Source: an uncultured Opitutales bacterium (GTDB taxonomy: Bacteria > Verrucomicrobiota > Verrucomicrobiia > Opitutales > Seribacteraceae). Taken from it: DNA of 64,000 nucleotides. The stretch covers positions 45,001-109,000 of the forward strand of contig CALSMY010000019.1 in NCBI GenBank assembly GCA_943787575.1, written 5' to 3'. Positions 18,036-27,648 of the stretch are shown here, piece after piece. A program made the position numbers and the translations under genes. The notes beneath the pieces are model-generated. The model saw nothing but the letters and a program-made list of their open reading frames with translations, ran no database searches and was not told where the DNA came from. Within the stretch, counting starts at the first letter, position 1. Each line of letters begins with the position of its first letter.

Positions 18036-20048
18036 ATGAAATTTCAAAACTCCTTCATAATCGCTTTTACTATCACTTGTTTTCCTACCTTTGCATTACA
18101 TGCAAATGTGGGGGGAGTATCTGGTTCCAATGTTTTCACCATTGCAGATGGAAATTATTCTGAACCCACTTACAAGATTGTGAGTGCAGCAACTCTTGGG
18201 AATTCAGTTTTTTCCGGTTCTGTCGATTCATCTTCTGATTCTGATCAAAACATTACTTTCGCCACCGGTACTGATGAAAATAATGCGACTACTTACCCCT
18301 TCTTTGCTGCTGGTGCATTTAAACCTGATGTGCAACTACCAGAAAGCAATTTTACCGTTTCCATTAACGGAGATGGCAATATCACGGCTGTTTCTGCACC
18401 CACTTACCGTAGTAATTTCGATACCAGCGGAGTTGGTTTTGATAATGCTCCAGAAATCATTGTTTCTCCTTCTGATGGAGGTGGGGATACGGCAAGCATA
18501 ACGGCTTCAATTGATGGCAATGGAAAAGTATCTGGTTTTACTGTTAGCAGTGGTGGGACAGGTTATACAACTGCTGCTGAGCTTACCGTAGTGGGGGGGC
18601 CTCATTTTGCACGAATAGCTAATGAGGACAGCACTTATTACGGGAGATGTTTTCTTATAACTAATAATTCTCGTACTAACCTTACTTTGGACATGTCCAA
18701 TCTTGCCCAGGGGGAGAGCACTAATGTATCGACCTATTTTCCTGCCGGAACTTTAGTGGAAGTTGTTCCCGCGGCTACCCTGGGTAATATATTTGGTTCT
18801 TATTGGGCTGTTAGCAATTGGACATCAGCTACTAGTTGGCGTGGAACAACCGGAAATACCGTCGATTGGGTGTATGTTTATGACCCTAGTCTTGGGGGCT
18901 ATACCAAATATCTACACATTGCCGGAGGTGGCCTTTATGGCTGGTATTCACGGGATAAAGGCTATGGAGTGAAGTGTAATAACACCGTGATTTATCCGGA
19001 TGAAGCATTTATTGTAGCCCGGAGGAGTTCTGGCACTGTGACTTTAGAATCAGAAATAAGTTTTGATGACTCTCCTACTCAAATCTACCTTCCGGAATCC
19101 GGAAAGACTTTTATTGCAAATAATCCTTTCGGTATGGATTTGCTTTTAACTGAAATCATTCCTTCAACTGAAATCCACGATTCAACCACTTCGAAGTTCC
19201 GTGCTGGTGCTTCCGATTCGGACTTAGATATGGACACCATTACAATTTTGGCATCTGGTACATGGAAAAAATATTGGTACAAATCTGGTGTAAATTCTGG
19301 AATAACTACAACAATGGAAGCGGGTGGCAAAGCGGGGTCGGGTGGTAGCAGTGCAATAACAACAAGCGACCTGTTTATCGGTTCTGGTTCCATTTCTGCT
19401 ATACAAAGCTGTTCCGATGCCGCAGGTTCTTCAGTTGTAACAAACTACAACGATGGAAATTACACTAAACTAACTATTTCTGGTACTGCTCCTGGTACAG
19501 GATTTACAATTACCTTAAATGATATTCAAGGCTACATGCTAAGCGATGATGGAGCCAATGAGTTAAATGCCACAACTTTGGAATCAGTCGATACAAACGG
19601 TACTGGATCGATTGTTTACTCCAATATTTCGGGAAATTTTGAAATTGTTGGAAGTGGGTCGGGTTTTGTAGTTATCGAAAAGCAACGAGATGTAAATTTT
19701 AAATCAGACGAAGGATCCCCTGCTTGGAGTATTGGCAATGTTGGAGCTGGTTACAGTAACAGCAGTTCCACTGCGACTTGGTATGCTGTCGGTGGTGGAG
19801 GAACTGGAGCGAATGGTACAATAACAACTAATGGATCTGGCCAGTATTCAAGCTTTAACCTTACTGCAGGAGGTTCTGGCTACACTTCTGCACCGCAAAT
19901 CATTATATCAGGTGGAGGTTGGAGATACAGTGATGATTCACCACAAGATAATTTGACTGTAGGGTCATCGGACGGACTCATTATTTATCGTGGTGCTACT
20001 GGTGGAGTTAAAACATTTATAGAGGCTAACAATCCAACGGCGGAATAG
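18036..20048 (+). CDS. Secreted glycine-rich protein with GxGY repeat modules
   Basis: This 670-aa protein has a clear signal peptide (residues 1-24, ending FALHANVGG). It consists of beta-rich, Gly/Ser/Thr-rich sequence. Three copies of a module built on a glycine-rich hairpin followed by a GxGY/F..AP/AE..(V/I)..GG pattern lie at about residues 105-150, 155-190 and 590-628. The central part (about 195-380), with VEVVPAATLGNIFG and repeated tryptophans, resembles a family I know from Verrucomicrobia as TIGR02597; that link is from memory and tentative. There is no PEP-CTERM or other visible anchor, so it is probably periplasmic, outer-surface or released. No neighbour suggests a function. Confidence 0.72.
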   Translation: MKFQNSFIIAFTITCFPTFALHANVGGVSGSNVFTIADGNYSEPTYKIVSAATLGNSVFSGSVDSSSDSDQNITFATGTDENNATTYPFFAAGAFKPDVQLPESNFTVSINGDGNITAVSAPTYRSNFDTSGVGFDNAPEIIVSPSDGGGDTASITASIDGNGKVSGFTVSSGGTGYTTAAELTVVGGPHFARIANEDSTYYGRCFLITNNSRTNLTLDMSNLAQGESTNVSTYFPAGTLVEVVPAATLGNIFGSYWAVSNWTSATSWRGTTGNTVDWVYVYDPSLGGYTKYLHIAGGGLYGWYSRDKGYGVKCNNTVIYPDEAFIVARRSSGTVTLESEISFDDSPTQIYLPESGKTFIANNPFGMDLLLTEIIPSTEIHDSTTSKFRAGASDSDLDMDTITILASGTWKKYWYKSGVNSGITTTMEAGGKAGSGGSSAITTSDLFIGSGSISAIQSCSDAAGSSVVTNYNDGNYTKLTISGTAPGTGFTITLNDIQGYMLSDDGANELNATTLESVDTNGTGSIVYSNISGNFEIVGSGSGFVVIEKQRDVNFKSDEGSPAWSIGNVGAGYSNSSSTATWYAVGGGGTGANGTITTNGSGQYSSFNLTAGGSGYTSAPQIIISGGGWRYSDDSPQDNLTVGSSDGLIIYRGATGGVKTFIEANNPTAE

Positions 20049-20302
20049 TAATTCCAATACCCTTTAATTAGCTACCTCAAACGGTAAGCTTCATTAGTAA
20101 TTCGAGTTCAATTTGTATTCCAATTAAGCCTTCCGTCGGTCTACCTTTCTGTATTCTTTAATCTTCTCTGCATAAGTAGGAATTAGCTTGGTCTAGTGTA
20201 CTCCTCCTCCTTATTTAGGAGTTTATAAATTCCTTTAAAGGAGCCAGGTCTAGAATTCAATGATGCTAATCAATTAATTTGTTAGCTTTAAAAAAATAAC
20301 TT

Positions 20303-21622
20303 TTACCGACTCATCCAAGTAGCATTCGCATAGTCAAAGATTACCAGTCTTGTAAAGTCAGACTGTTCCAAGCTTACCCAATACCAGGTTTGGCTAGAAG
20401 ATGAATGCAGGGCGGGGTAATGATCTTTAGCTGTCCAAAACCAGCCTTCCATTTTCTGAATCCATACCCAAATGGATTGATCTCCTTTTTTCTTCATGAA
20501 TATCCACCCAAGGTCTTCATGGAATAACCAATCCTCCTCGCCGACTTTCCAAAAATATCCAAACCAAGGATTCCCCCACCACCCGTTTGACAATGATTCT
20601 GAATCCTCAAATACACCAACGCTTTGAAAATGAGCGATTACAGAGGTATCCTGAGATATGTTGACTTTGGTGGTAGCATCATAGACTCCTTCGAAATCGC
20701 CACCTTCCCAATGTGAGAATTCAAAACCTTCTTTCGGAAATGCCCTGATTGTTCTCCATCCTCTGAAAAAACCGGAACCACTCGCAGTTCCATGACTTGT
20801 ATTATCAGAATAAACATTTAAGAGATAAAGGTTATTGGAGTTGTCATCGGTCGTAGTAGCATTTGGGTCTAGAATGAATTCAGCGGTGAGTGACTTGTCG
20901 CTATCGAGAGATACAGAGGTCGTTGCCGAATTGGCATCTCGAACAATTCCTTCAGCAATAGAACCATTGAAACTCCAATGGGAAAAAAGGTAACCGTCTT
21001 TAGCCATGGCTAGGATGGCATGATTTGGATCATATTCAAAGCTTCCTCCACCGTATAGATAAGAGGAAGCACCCACAGGATCTGAGCTAAGGCTTAAATT
21101 AACTAATCCTTCAGGTGCAAAATAGGCAGTCAGTTTGACATCATTACCAATGGTAATCGATTGTACTGGTTGGCTAGGCGATGATAAGATTACTCCAGTG
21201 GCTTCCCATTTTACGAAGCGATATCCATCTACAGCCGTGGCTGAGATTTCTATTTCATCTCCATAGGATAAATCCTCTTTGGTAAATTTTTCGGAAATAA
21301 AGTTATCTCCCCACATCGCATTTCCTCCGACCGATGGACTAGTTACCAATTCGGCTTGATATTCTCTTCTTTTTACCAATGCAGTTAGGTTTAGATTCGC
21401 GAGCATTTCGTGGGAATATACATTTTCTGAAGAAAGGAACTCGCCATTATCCTCGTTCTTCCAACGAAAGAGTTTGTATCCATTACTTAAAGAAATTCCA
21501 AATTCTGCAATATCTTCGTCATAGAATTTCTTGCCGCCGAGGATTCGGCCACCAAAAGCCCCATCCACAGGTTCTTGGTACTCGTCCACTACAATTACTG
21601 AGTGGGTAACATTCCATTCCAT
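20303..21622 (-). CDS. Fragment 5 of the giant repeat protein (last repeats and W-rich C-terminus)
   Basis: 439 residues with the final repeats (GYRFVKWEATGVIL, GYLFSHWSFNGSI, GFEFSHWEGGDFEG) and a C-terminal domain of about 95 residues that is exceptionally rich in tryptophan and tyrosine (NPWFGYFWKVGEEDWLFHED, then QSIWVWIQKMEGWFWTAKD). I recall similar C-terminal domains on other Opitutae surface proteins; their function is unknown. Confidence 0.65.
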   Translation of the reverse strand: MEWNVTHSVIVVDEYQEPVDGAFGGRILGGKKFYDEDIAEFGISLSNGYKLFRWKNEDNGEFLSSENVYSHEMLANLNLTALVKRREYQAELVTSPSVGGNAMWGDNFISEKFTKEDLSYGDEIEISATAVDGYRFVKWEATGVILSSPSQPVQSITIGNDVKLTAYFAPEGLVNLSLSSDPVGASSYLYGGGSFEYDPNHAILAMAKDGYLFSHWSFNGSIAEGIVRDANSATTSVSLDSDKSLTAEFILDPNATTTDDNSNNLYLLNVYSDNTSHGTASGSGFFRGWRTIRAFPKEGFEFSHWEGGDFEGVYDATTKVNISQDTSVIAHFQSVGVFEDSESLSNGWWGNPWFGYFWKVGEEDWLFHEDLGWIFMKKKGDQSIWVWIQKMEGWFWTAKDHYPALHSSSSQTWYWVSLEQSDFTRLVIFDYANATWMSR

Positions 21623-24191
21623 CGGTTCGTAATTTAGCAGTCAATTTAGCATTTCCCGTAAGATTAAAGGAAAATGGATTGTCAGAGTAAGAAGATTGGC
21701 TTGTTTTTGTGGCATTGGCTTCAATCGTCCATGAGTGGAAGACTTTCCCTGCTCTCGGATTTGCTTGAACGGTAATCAGGTCGCCAAAATGATAAGATTC
21801 CTGACTTGTTATGATTTTGGTTGTACCATGAGCGACAGGAGATGCAGAAAGGTCAATGGAATAGTCATTCTGTTCAAATCTAGCTGAGATATTAGAGTCT
21901 CCCCTTATTGTTAGGGTGGTATTTGGGTTTTCTTTATCGGCAATATTTTCGCTTGCCACCCCGGTCCATTCAACAAAGTACCAGTGTTCATCTGCAACTG
22001 CCTGCAGATCTATTGTGTCTTCCCAGTAGTATGGAGTTTGACCAGAATAAGAAACGGATCCATTGCCATCAGGATTCAGGGCAAACTCATAATGTTTTTT
22101 CCGGAGAACAGCCTGGAACTGACGGTTTTCAGTAATTGAAACTGAAAAACCTTTCTGAGTTGTGACAACAGTACCGGTATTTAGATCAACCCAGTAAAGA
22201 AAGGTATATCCCGTGGGATTGATAAATTCCAAATTGACATGATCCCCATGGTAAATAACGGCAGGTTTTTCGATAATTCCTCCTGAATCACCTTGAATGG
22301 GCAGATTATTTTGATCAAGTACCAGTGCTTGGGTATCCACATCCAGAACAATTCGAGAAAATGAAGCAGTCAGTTTTGCATTTCCGAGCACTTTAAAAGT
22401 CGCGTTTGGGCTAATCAAACCATCTTGGTTTTCGGTGGATAGGTTCTGTAAATTAATCCAGCCATCAAATTGTTTTCCAATGGCTGGTGTTGCAGTGATT
22501 GATAATTCATCACCATAGGAAAAGGTATCCCCGGAAAAGCCGACAATACCATAATCAGAAGGGGAAGAGTTGGCATCAACAGTGTACTGAACAGGTTTAA
22601 ATACAGCAGATATCTCGGTGTTTTCTAAAATGCGAAGTACGGTAGTGGGTGCAGACGAATCGAGGATGTTTTGACTGCCTTGCCAATGCGAAAAATACCA
22701 ATGATTTGATGGAGCTGCAGAAATTGCTATTTCATCTCCCCAAAAATAAATGTCTTGGTTGGTGAATTCAACATTACCCTGGCCAATCGAATTGGCGGAG
22801 AGTGAATGTCGAGTATGCTCAAAGTTAGCCCGTAGACCAAAATCAAAGGTAATCCGCAAATTTAAATCTTCGGCACTCGGGGAGGTTAATATTTCTGAAT
22901 CTTCCAGGCTAATAATCTTTATTTCATTGCCGGAATAATTAGAGCCGGAAGCATGATAATAGAGTAAGCTTGGAGCATCTGCAGGAACGAGAAAGGTAAA
23001 TTTTCCCGATGAAGATTGATTGTCCGTAATGCCGGATTCAAAGACTGAATTTTCTGCGTCGTTTCGGGTTGAGGACAGATAGAATGTCTCATTGTTTTGC
23101 AGATCACATTCAAAATGATAGGTGAATCCCCGGACAAGGGTAAGGGTGGGAGCCTCTCGATTGTTTATAAATATTCGATTTTCAGAAGGGTAAAGGGATG
23201 ACCCGGAATGGGAGACATTGAAAGTTGCTTCCTTCAGTAGTTCCCAATTTACAAATTCATAATTTTGTTTTGGTTCAGCTGAGATGTTAAGGAAATCTCC
23301 CGAGTCAATTAATTCAGAAAAATTGCTCACTTCACCTTGAGTAGTATTGAATTCTAAATGCATGGAGTGCACATTTTTAGCGAAGTGACCGGAAATCTCA
23401 GAGTTTTCAGATAACTGGCTATCTACAGTTGGTAAGCTCCAGTGAGGAGAAAAGGTTTCCCCATCAGCACTTTCCCACCCGAGGAAACTATATCCTGGGT
23501 ATGAAGAAGCTGAAATGCGCTGGATTTGCTCGGAACTATAATCAGTATTCTCCCCAACTGATCCTGCATAGGGTGGTTTGGCAAAAAGGCTGTAACCGAC
23601 CTCTCTACGATCCGTAAAGAATGCCCAGACTGAATAATTTGCGTCTAGAAAAGGAATGTTGAATTCGGCAGAATAAGAATATCCGCTTTCATTCAAACTA
23701 TTCTCCCAGTAGAGGTATGAAAGCATATGGGTACCTGCATCATTCGGTACAGCGGTGACAGAAACTGCTGAAGTTGCATTATGGTCGGTACTGCCTGAGT
23801 GGGTTATACCGTCAAATGTAGAGGTTACCTCTAGGCTGCCGTTATTATCGGCAAACCTGTTTACTTGGTAAATTTGGGGTATGAACTCTGCGGAAAGAGT
23901 GGTGTTGGAATCAGGTATTTGTATTTGATTATTCGGATTAGTAGGGTCAATAACAAGGTGACCAGTATCGCCAGTCCAACGATCAAATTGGTAATGCATA
24001 TCTGCTTGTGCAGAAATATTAACTGTATCTTCAAATTTGAAAGAACCAGAACCCACGGATGTGCCTCCGGATGAAGATGTAACATTCAAGGAGTAGGAGT
24101 TTCTTAAAAACTGGGCAGATATGTTCAGATCAAATGCTGGTACAAAATCAATCTCATCAATTAAAGGGTTAAGCGAAGATTCGGCATCCAA
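21519..24191 (-). CDS. Fragment 4 of the giant repeat protein (InlB-like repeats)
   Basis: The largest open piece, about 850 true residues, made of divergent InlB-type repeats (for example HYQFDRWTGDTGHL, HWYFSHWQGSQNIL, HWYFVEWTGVASENI). One repeat carries an insertion with REAPTLTLVRGFTYHFECDL, which resembles a cupredoxin-like strand pattern. The true frame ends at about 21630; the last few dozen residues of this frame are spurious. Confidence 0.6.
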   Translation of the reverse strand: MDAESSLNPLIDEIDFVPAFDLNISAQFLRNSYSLNVTSSSGGTSVGSGSFKFEDTVNISAQADMHYQFDRWTGDTGHLVIDPTNPNNQIQIPDSNTTLSAEFIPQIYQVNRFADNNGSLEVTSTFDGITHSGSTDHNATSAVSVTAVPNDAGTHMLSYLYWENSLNESGYSYSAEFNIPFLDANYSVWAFFTDRREVGYSLFAKPPYAGSVGENTDYSSEQIQRISASSYPGYSFLGWESADGETFSPHWSLPTVDSQLSENSEISGHFAKNVHSMHLEFNTTQGEVSNFSELIDSGDFLNISAEPKQNYEFVNWELLKEATFNVSHSGSSLYPSENRIFINNREAPTLTLVRGFTYHFECDLQNNETFYLSSTRNDAENSVFESGITDNQSSSGKFTFLVPADAPSLLYYHASGSNYSGNEIKIISLEDSEILTSPSAEDLNLRITFDFGLRANFEHTRHSLSANSIGQGNVEFTNQDIYFWGDEIAISAAPSNHWYFSHWQGSQNILDSSAPTTVLRILENTEISAVFKPVQYTVDANSSPSDYGIVGFSGDTFSYGDELSITATPAIGKQFDGWINLQNLSTENQDGLISPNATFKVLGNAKLTASFSRIVLDVDTQALVLDQNNLPIQGDSGGIIEKPAVIYHGDHVNLEFINPTGYTFLYWVDLNTGTVVTTQKGFSVSITENRQFQAVLRKKHYEFALNPDGNGSVSYSGQTPYYWEDTIDLQAVADEHWYFVEWTGVASENIADKENPNTTLTIRGDSNISARFEQNDYSIDLSASPVAHGTTKIITSQESYHFGDLITVQANPRAGKVFHSWTIEANATKTSQSSYSDNPFSFNLTGNAKLTAKLRTDGMECYPLSNCSGRVPRTCGWGFWWPNPRRQEIL

Positions 24192-24438
24192 TAGTTCTGA
24201 TGGACTTGGTAAGCCATTCCATTGAGAGAATTTCCAACCACTTGTGGGTGATGGCTTTTACTGTAAGCCTGGAGGCGGAATTATAAGTACCTGAGTGTTG
24301 AGTAGATTGTTCAACGATTGGAAGGTTATCTTCGAATAAATCAAAGGCACCCTCACCCGTACTTGATACATGGAATTGGTAGGTTTCGCGAATGAATTGA
24401 GCCGTAAAGGACAGATCCTTTAGTTCAAGCTGCAGCAC
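24169..24438 (-). CDS. Fragment 3 of the giant repeat protein (short bridge)
   Basis: About 60 residues of genuine repeat sequence (LKDLSFTAQFIRETYQFHVS) between breaks at about 24427 and 24246. After 24246 this frame is spurious and the true protein continues as fragment 4. Confidence 0.45.
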   Translation of the reverse strand: MLQLELKDLSFTAQFIRETYQFHVSSTGEGAFDLFEDNLPIVEQSTQHSGTYNSASRLTVKAITHKWLEILSMEWLTKSIRTIGCRIFA

Positions 24439-26131
24439 TATTCTGAATGTAGGCCGATGAAGAATTTGGGTCTGATAAATAACTTATGTCACCTGTCCAA
24501 TGGCTAAAATCCCAACCCTCGTTGGCAATCGCTGTGATTAGCGGAGATTCTTGGATGGTAAAGCTTGATGGTCCAGTTGTTTGACCCCCAATTGAAGCAA
24601 GGATGTTTAATTGATAAGGGGTCAGTGAGAATACTGCTGTGATCGCAATTGGACCCTCAATTTTTACTTCATTTATGGGGTTATTTAATCCATTCAGAAT
24701 ATAATCTTGGTTATCAATATCTACCCTCCATTCATCAAATTGATAGCCTCTCGAAGCACTTGCATTTAATTCATAAGTTGAGAAGTGTGCAAAAGTTCCA
24801 TCAGACTCAGATTCGGATATGACATTTCCTCCAATTGTAGAGTTTATTTCTACTTGGGAATCGTCATATTCGATAATTTCAAAGTAAGCAGCAATATCTA
24901 AGTCAGCAGACGGATAGAACCAAACGACCGAAGAGTTTGGATCAACAAAACTTTGAGGATTTATTAGGGATAAAAGAGTGGGCAGTCCGTCCCATCTGTT
25001 AAATTGCCATCCGTCTAAAGGAAATGTTCCGTCTAAATATATTTGGTCGGTTGAATTAAGGCTAATTGTTCTTTCGGAGGTCACCACAGCCGATTCCCCG
25101 CCTTCGATAAAGTAATCAATTTGACCGTTCCCGTAAGTTTTTAAGTTTATGTCGTATCTTTGAGGCTCAAAATTGGCAGTAAATGACAGGTTTTGTGGGG
25201 GATTGCCAGTTAGCCATTGAATTAAGGTTTCCGACGAAAGAGGATCAACAAGATAGTCAATATCTCCTGACCAATGAGTAAATCGCCAGCCAGGAAAGGC
25301 TTCGGCGACGATTTCAGGATTTTGATCAATGGTAAAGGTTTCCGGTCCTTTGGGTAATCCATCACCGATGGATGATAAATTCATTTGATAATTCACTAAT
25401 TTGAACAATGCTTTTAATTGAACTGGTCCTTCGATGAGCAATTCGTTCTCAGCGACCGCAGGACCATATGCCAATTGGGTCGCATTTGCGTCTCCAGCCC
25501 AACGATCAAATTCGTATCCCATTAAAGGAGTAGCAATCAAAGAGTAACTCTTAAAATGTTCAAAGCCCCCGGAGTCATTAGTGCCAAGAAAAATGTTACC
25601 ACCAAAGGCTGAGGTTATGTTTATATCTTCTGCTTCATAGTCGAGCAATCGTAGGAATGCAGTAATGGATGTGCCCGTGTCATCCATTTTCGATATGTTT
25701 GCATCAGTGATAGCAGAATTTGGGTTACTTAAAATTCCCATGGGGTCTTGCCAGTAATCAAATTCGAAGCCTTCTTTGGGAACAACCCCAACTTCAATTA
25801 TGCTAGTTGCTGGGTATCGTCCAGATGGCGGGTAAAGACTAATATAGCCTTGGGTTGATTGAACATCTAACTGGTACTCGAGCTCAGTAAAGTTAGCTGT
25901 TAGGCTCATGTTTCCCGAGGGTATGAATGTGGTTTCAGCAAAATTTTCATTGTCTAGCATGGCTAAAACATTGGAGGCTCCAGACCAATTTAAGAAGCCA
26001 AAGTGCTGATCAGGAAAACTGCGAATAGTGTATGTGTTTCCATGCTTGTATGAACTTGGGATGGAGCCGTTCGAATCAAAAATTTCATAAGAACCCCCAG
26101 TAAGTACTACCAACCAGTACTTGATATTCAT
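24425..26131 (-). CDS. Fragment 2 of the giant repeat protein (InlB-like repeats)
   Basis: About 560 residues made of InlB-like repeats, each with a core such as FGFLNWSGASN, GYEFDRWAGDAN, GWRFTHWSGDIDYL or GWDFSHWTGDISYL followed by a short strand ending in (L/I)TA.F. The true junction with fragment 1 is a short bridge in a third frame (26165 to about 26099) that reads ADTALVANFIPNEYQVLVGS. Confidence 0.6.
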   Translation of the reverse strand: MNIKYWLVVLTGGSYEIFDSNGSIPSSYKHGNTYTIRSFPDQHFGFLNWSGASNVLAMLDNENFAETTFIPSGNMSLTANFTELEYQLDVQSTQGYISLYPPSGRYPATSIIEVGVVPKEGFEFDYWQDPMGILSNPNSAITDANISKMDDTGTSITAFLRLLDYEAEDINITSAFGGNIFLGTNDSGGFEHFKSYSLIATPLMGYEFDRWAGDANATQLAYGPAVAENELLIEGPVQLKALFKLVNYQMNLSSIGDGLPKGPETFTIDQNPEIVAEAFPGWRFTHWSGDIDYLVDPLSSETLIQWLTGNPPQNLSFTANFEPQRYDINLKTYGNGQIDYFIEGGESAVVTSERTISLNSTDQIYLDGTFPLDGWQFNRWDGLPTLLSLINPQSFVDPNSSVVWFYPSADLDIAAYFEIIEYDDSQVEINSTIGGNVISESESDGTFAHFSTYELNASASRGYQFDEWRVDIDNQDYILNGLNNPINEVKIEGPIAITAVFSLTPYQLNILASIGGQTTGPSSFTIQESPLITAIANEGWDFSHWTGDISYLSDPNSSSAYIQNSAAA

Positions 26132-26149
26132 TGGGAATAAAGTTTGCGA

Positions 26150-27334
26150 CTAAAGCGGTGTCTGCTTGAAGGGAAAAGAGACGGTGGAATTTTCACTAAA
26201 AACACTACCATTGTTTTCCCATTCCCAATGCGAAAAGGATTGTCCTTGATCTGGATAAGCAAAGATGGTGAGGAAATCTCCGTGGGCAAAAAGACCGTCA
26301 CCTGTTACCTGCCCTAACCCATTTGCAGAAAGATCCAAAAAATACGGTTCTTTATCAAACTCGGCGTATACGACCTGGTCGCCAGTGACGACCAAAGATG
26401 TTTCTGCGCTCCATGGGTCAGAAATGCCATTGCCTACCCATTGTACAAAGTATGAATGTTCCTGAGGAGTGGCGGTTATTGAAATCGTTTGCCCCCATGT
26501 GTAAGAACCATTGATTTCATCTGAAATAGTTCCTGTTCCTTTTCCATCTGGGTTAATTTCTAAATTAATTTCATACAATGGGGATTTAGTTGTTTTGAAC
26601 CTATTTTCTGCCGCATTATCTTCAAACAAATTACCATACCTCCAAGTAGAACCGTTTGGAGTGTCTCCAGAAGCGATCTTGAAGTACAAGTTCGAAGGTA
26701 TGCTTGAACCATCAGGAAATGAAGGCCATAGCCAGTTCTCTCCAGTCACGGTATTGTATCTTGCCCCTCCTTTATTTGGAGAATCGTAAAATCGTATGCA
26801 AATCGGTGTACCGGCAGGTGGGTTTGATGCGGTTATCGCAAAGTTTAAATTTTCAGAAAATTGTTTGGGTTCAGTCGGATAGACGATGACTTCATTGCTG
26901 TTCTTGTAAAAGTTGGTGGTAAAAACAAACATTCCATCGTTAAACCCATAGCCCGAGCTAGAATCGCCTACATAAGTTTGCTGAGTAAGGGGCGTCCACT
27001 GGCCAGAAAAGGGATCGCTTGTTGAACCGGCGGAAAAATACCCTAGCTCAACCAAATCGCCATCGCCGTTTCCGCGCACTCCAGCACTTAAGCGATTTCC
27101 GTTGGCGTCTTTGAGCAAATCTGGAGAATTCGATGAAGTAACCGTTCCCCATACGATTGTAATTTGAGGAGCTGCAAAGATAGTTTGTGAACAACAAAAA
27201 AAGCAGGAGACTAGAACGACCAAAAAATTTAATTTTGGCGAATAATTAATTGAATTGAAAAAGTTCTTATTAATGAGAAAAAATATTCTACCTTTTAACT
27301 TTTGGACTAAATTCGAAATCACTTTATTAGTCAT
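26150..27334 (-). CDS. Fragment 1 of the giant repeat protein (signal peptide, N-module, first repeats)
   Basis: This piece carries the signal peptide (FLVVLVSCFFCCSQ), the N-terminal module with DGDLVELGYFSAGS, SGQWTPLTQQTYVGD, ICIRFYDSPNKGGARYN and SIPSNLYFKIASGD, and the first two InlB-like repeats (HSYFVQWVGNG, QSFSHWEWEN). The frame could run from 27583, but the ATG at 27334 sits correctly before the signal peptide. It ends at a frameshift around 26165. Confidence 0.65.
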   Translation of the reverse strand: MTNKVISNLVQKLKGRIFFLINKNFFNSINYSPKLNFLVVLVSCFFCCSQTIFAAPQITIVWGTVTSSNSPDLLKDANGNRLSAGVRGNGDGDLVELGYFSAGSTSDPFSGQWTPLTQQTYVGDSSSGYGFNDGMFVFTTNFYKNSNEVIVYPTEPKQFSENLNFAITASNPPAGTPICIRFYDSPNKGGARYNTVTGENWLWPSFPDGSSIPSNLYFKIASGDTPNGSTWRYGNLFEDNAAENRFKTTKSPLYEINLEINPDGKGTGTISDEINGSYTWGQTISITATPQEHSYFVQWVGNGISDPWSAETSLVVTGDQVVYAEFDKEPYFLDLSANGLGQVTGDGLFAHGDFLTIFAYPDQGQSFSHWEWENNGSVFSENSTVSFPFKQTPL

Positions 27335-27336
27335 GT

Positions 27337-27350
27337 GCGAGCGGGCTCGC
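27337..27350 (-). promoter_or_regulatory. GC-rich hairpin abutting the giant gene start codon
   Basis: GCGAGC-GG-GCTCGC lies two bases upstream of the proposed ATG (27334, minus strand) in an otherwise AT-rich intergenic region. In mRNA it would occupy the ribosome landing site, so it may limit translation or indicate that the true start differs. Confidence 0.3.
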
Positions 27351-27498
27351 GCGAGAAAAATCCTGAAATATGGTTTTGCATGGCTTAATGGATTTACGCA
27401 ACTTGTTAATAAACAAATTGTTAGAATGCACAAACTAAGGATGTACACCAAAGGAATTACTAGCGTTAAAACCAAAATACAATTCAACAGGGCTCTTA

Positions 27499-27507
27499 TG
27501 TTATAAT
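27499..27507 (+). promoter_or_regulatory. Extended -10 promoter upstream of the PEP-CTERM gene
   Basis: TGTTATAAT is a perfect extended -10 element (TG, one base, TATAAT). No good -35 is present. Start of transcription would be near 27514, leaving a 5' leader of about 135 bases before ATG 27649. It lies within a 314-base gene-free stretch (27335-27648) between the two divergent secreted-protein genes; apart from this promoter, the inverted repeat below and the hairpin at 27337, I see only AT-rich sequence there. Confidence 0.45.
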
Positions 27508-27512
27508 CTATG

Positions 27513-27547
27513 TCCTTACATGCTCCTTTTGCAAGTAAATGTAAGGA
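27513..27547. promoter_or_regulatory. Perfect 9-bp inverted repeat in the divergent intergenic region
   Basis: TCCTTACAT and ATGTAAGGA are separated by 17 bases and begin 6 bases after the extended -10. The position fits either an operator overlapping the transcription start or a hairpin at the very 5' end of the leader. Confidence 0.4.
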
Positions 27548-27648
27548 AAATATTCCAAGGTTTCTATTATTATTAAAATGCAATTAAAAAGATTTCAATG
27601 ATGGTTAAAATATTATTTGACTTAAGAATTGAATCGATTGATTGTGTA

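Larger units (their letters stand above)
20303..27334 (-). pseudogene. Giant secreted InlB-type repeat protein, split by five frameshifts
   Basis: Read through single-base corrections, this locus encodes one secreted protein of roughly 2340 residues. It has a signal peptide (ATG 27334; hydrophobic stretch ending QTIFAAP), an N-terminal WGT/DGDLVELGYF module shared with the divergent neighbour, then many divergent InlB B-type repeats of about 70-90 residues (pattern GxGxVxxxG...W.F..W.G...L.A.F). The C-terminal domain is tryptophan-rich and ends ANATWMSR. Breaks lie at about 26165 (one base short), 26099, 24427, 24246 and 21630 (one extra base each). No nonsense codon occurs in the corrected frame, so these may be assembly errors. 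It was probably a surface adhesin or carbohydrate-contacting protein. Confidence 0.75.

Noticed and set aside
20303-27334. CRISPR or DNA repeat array in the repetitive region
   Set aside because: The repetition is at protein level; the DNA copies are diverged and no uniform direct repeat with spacers exists.
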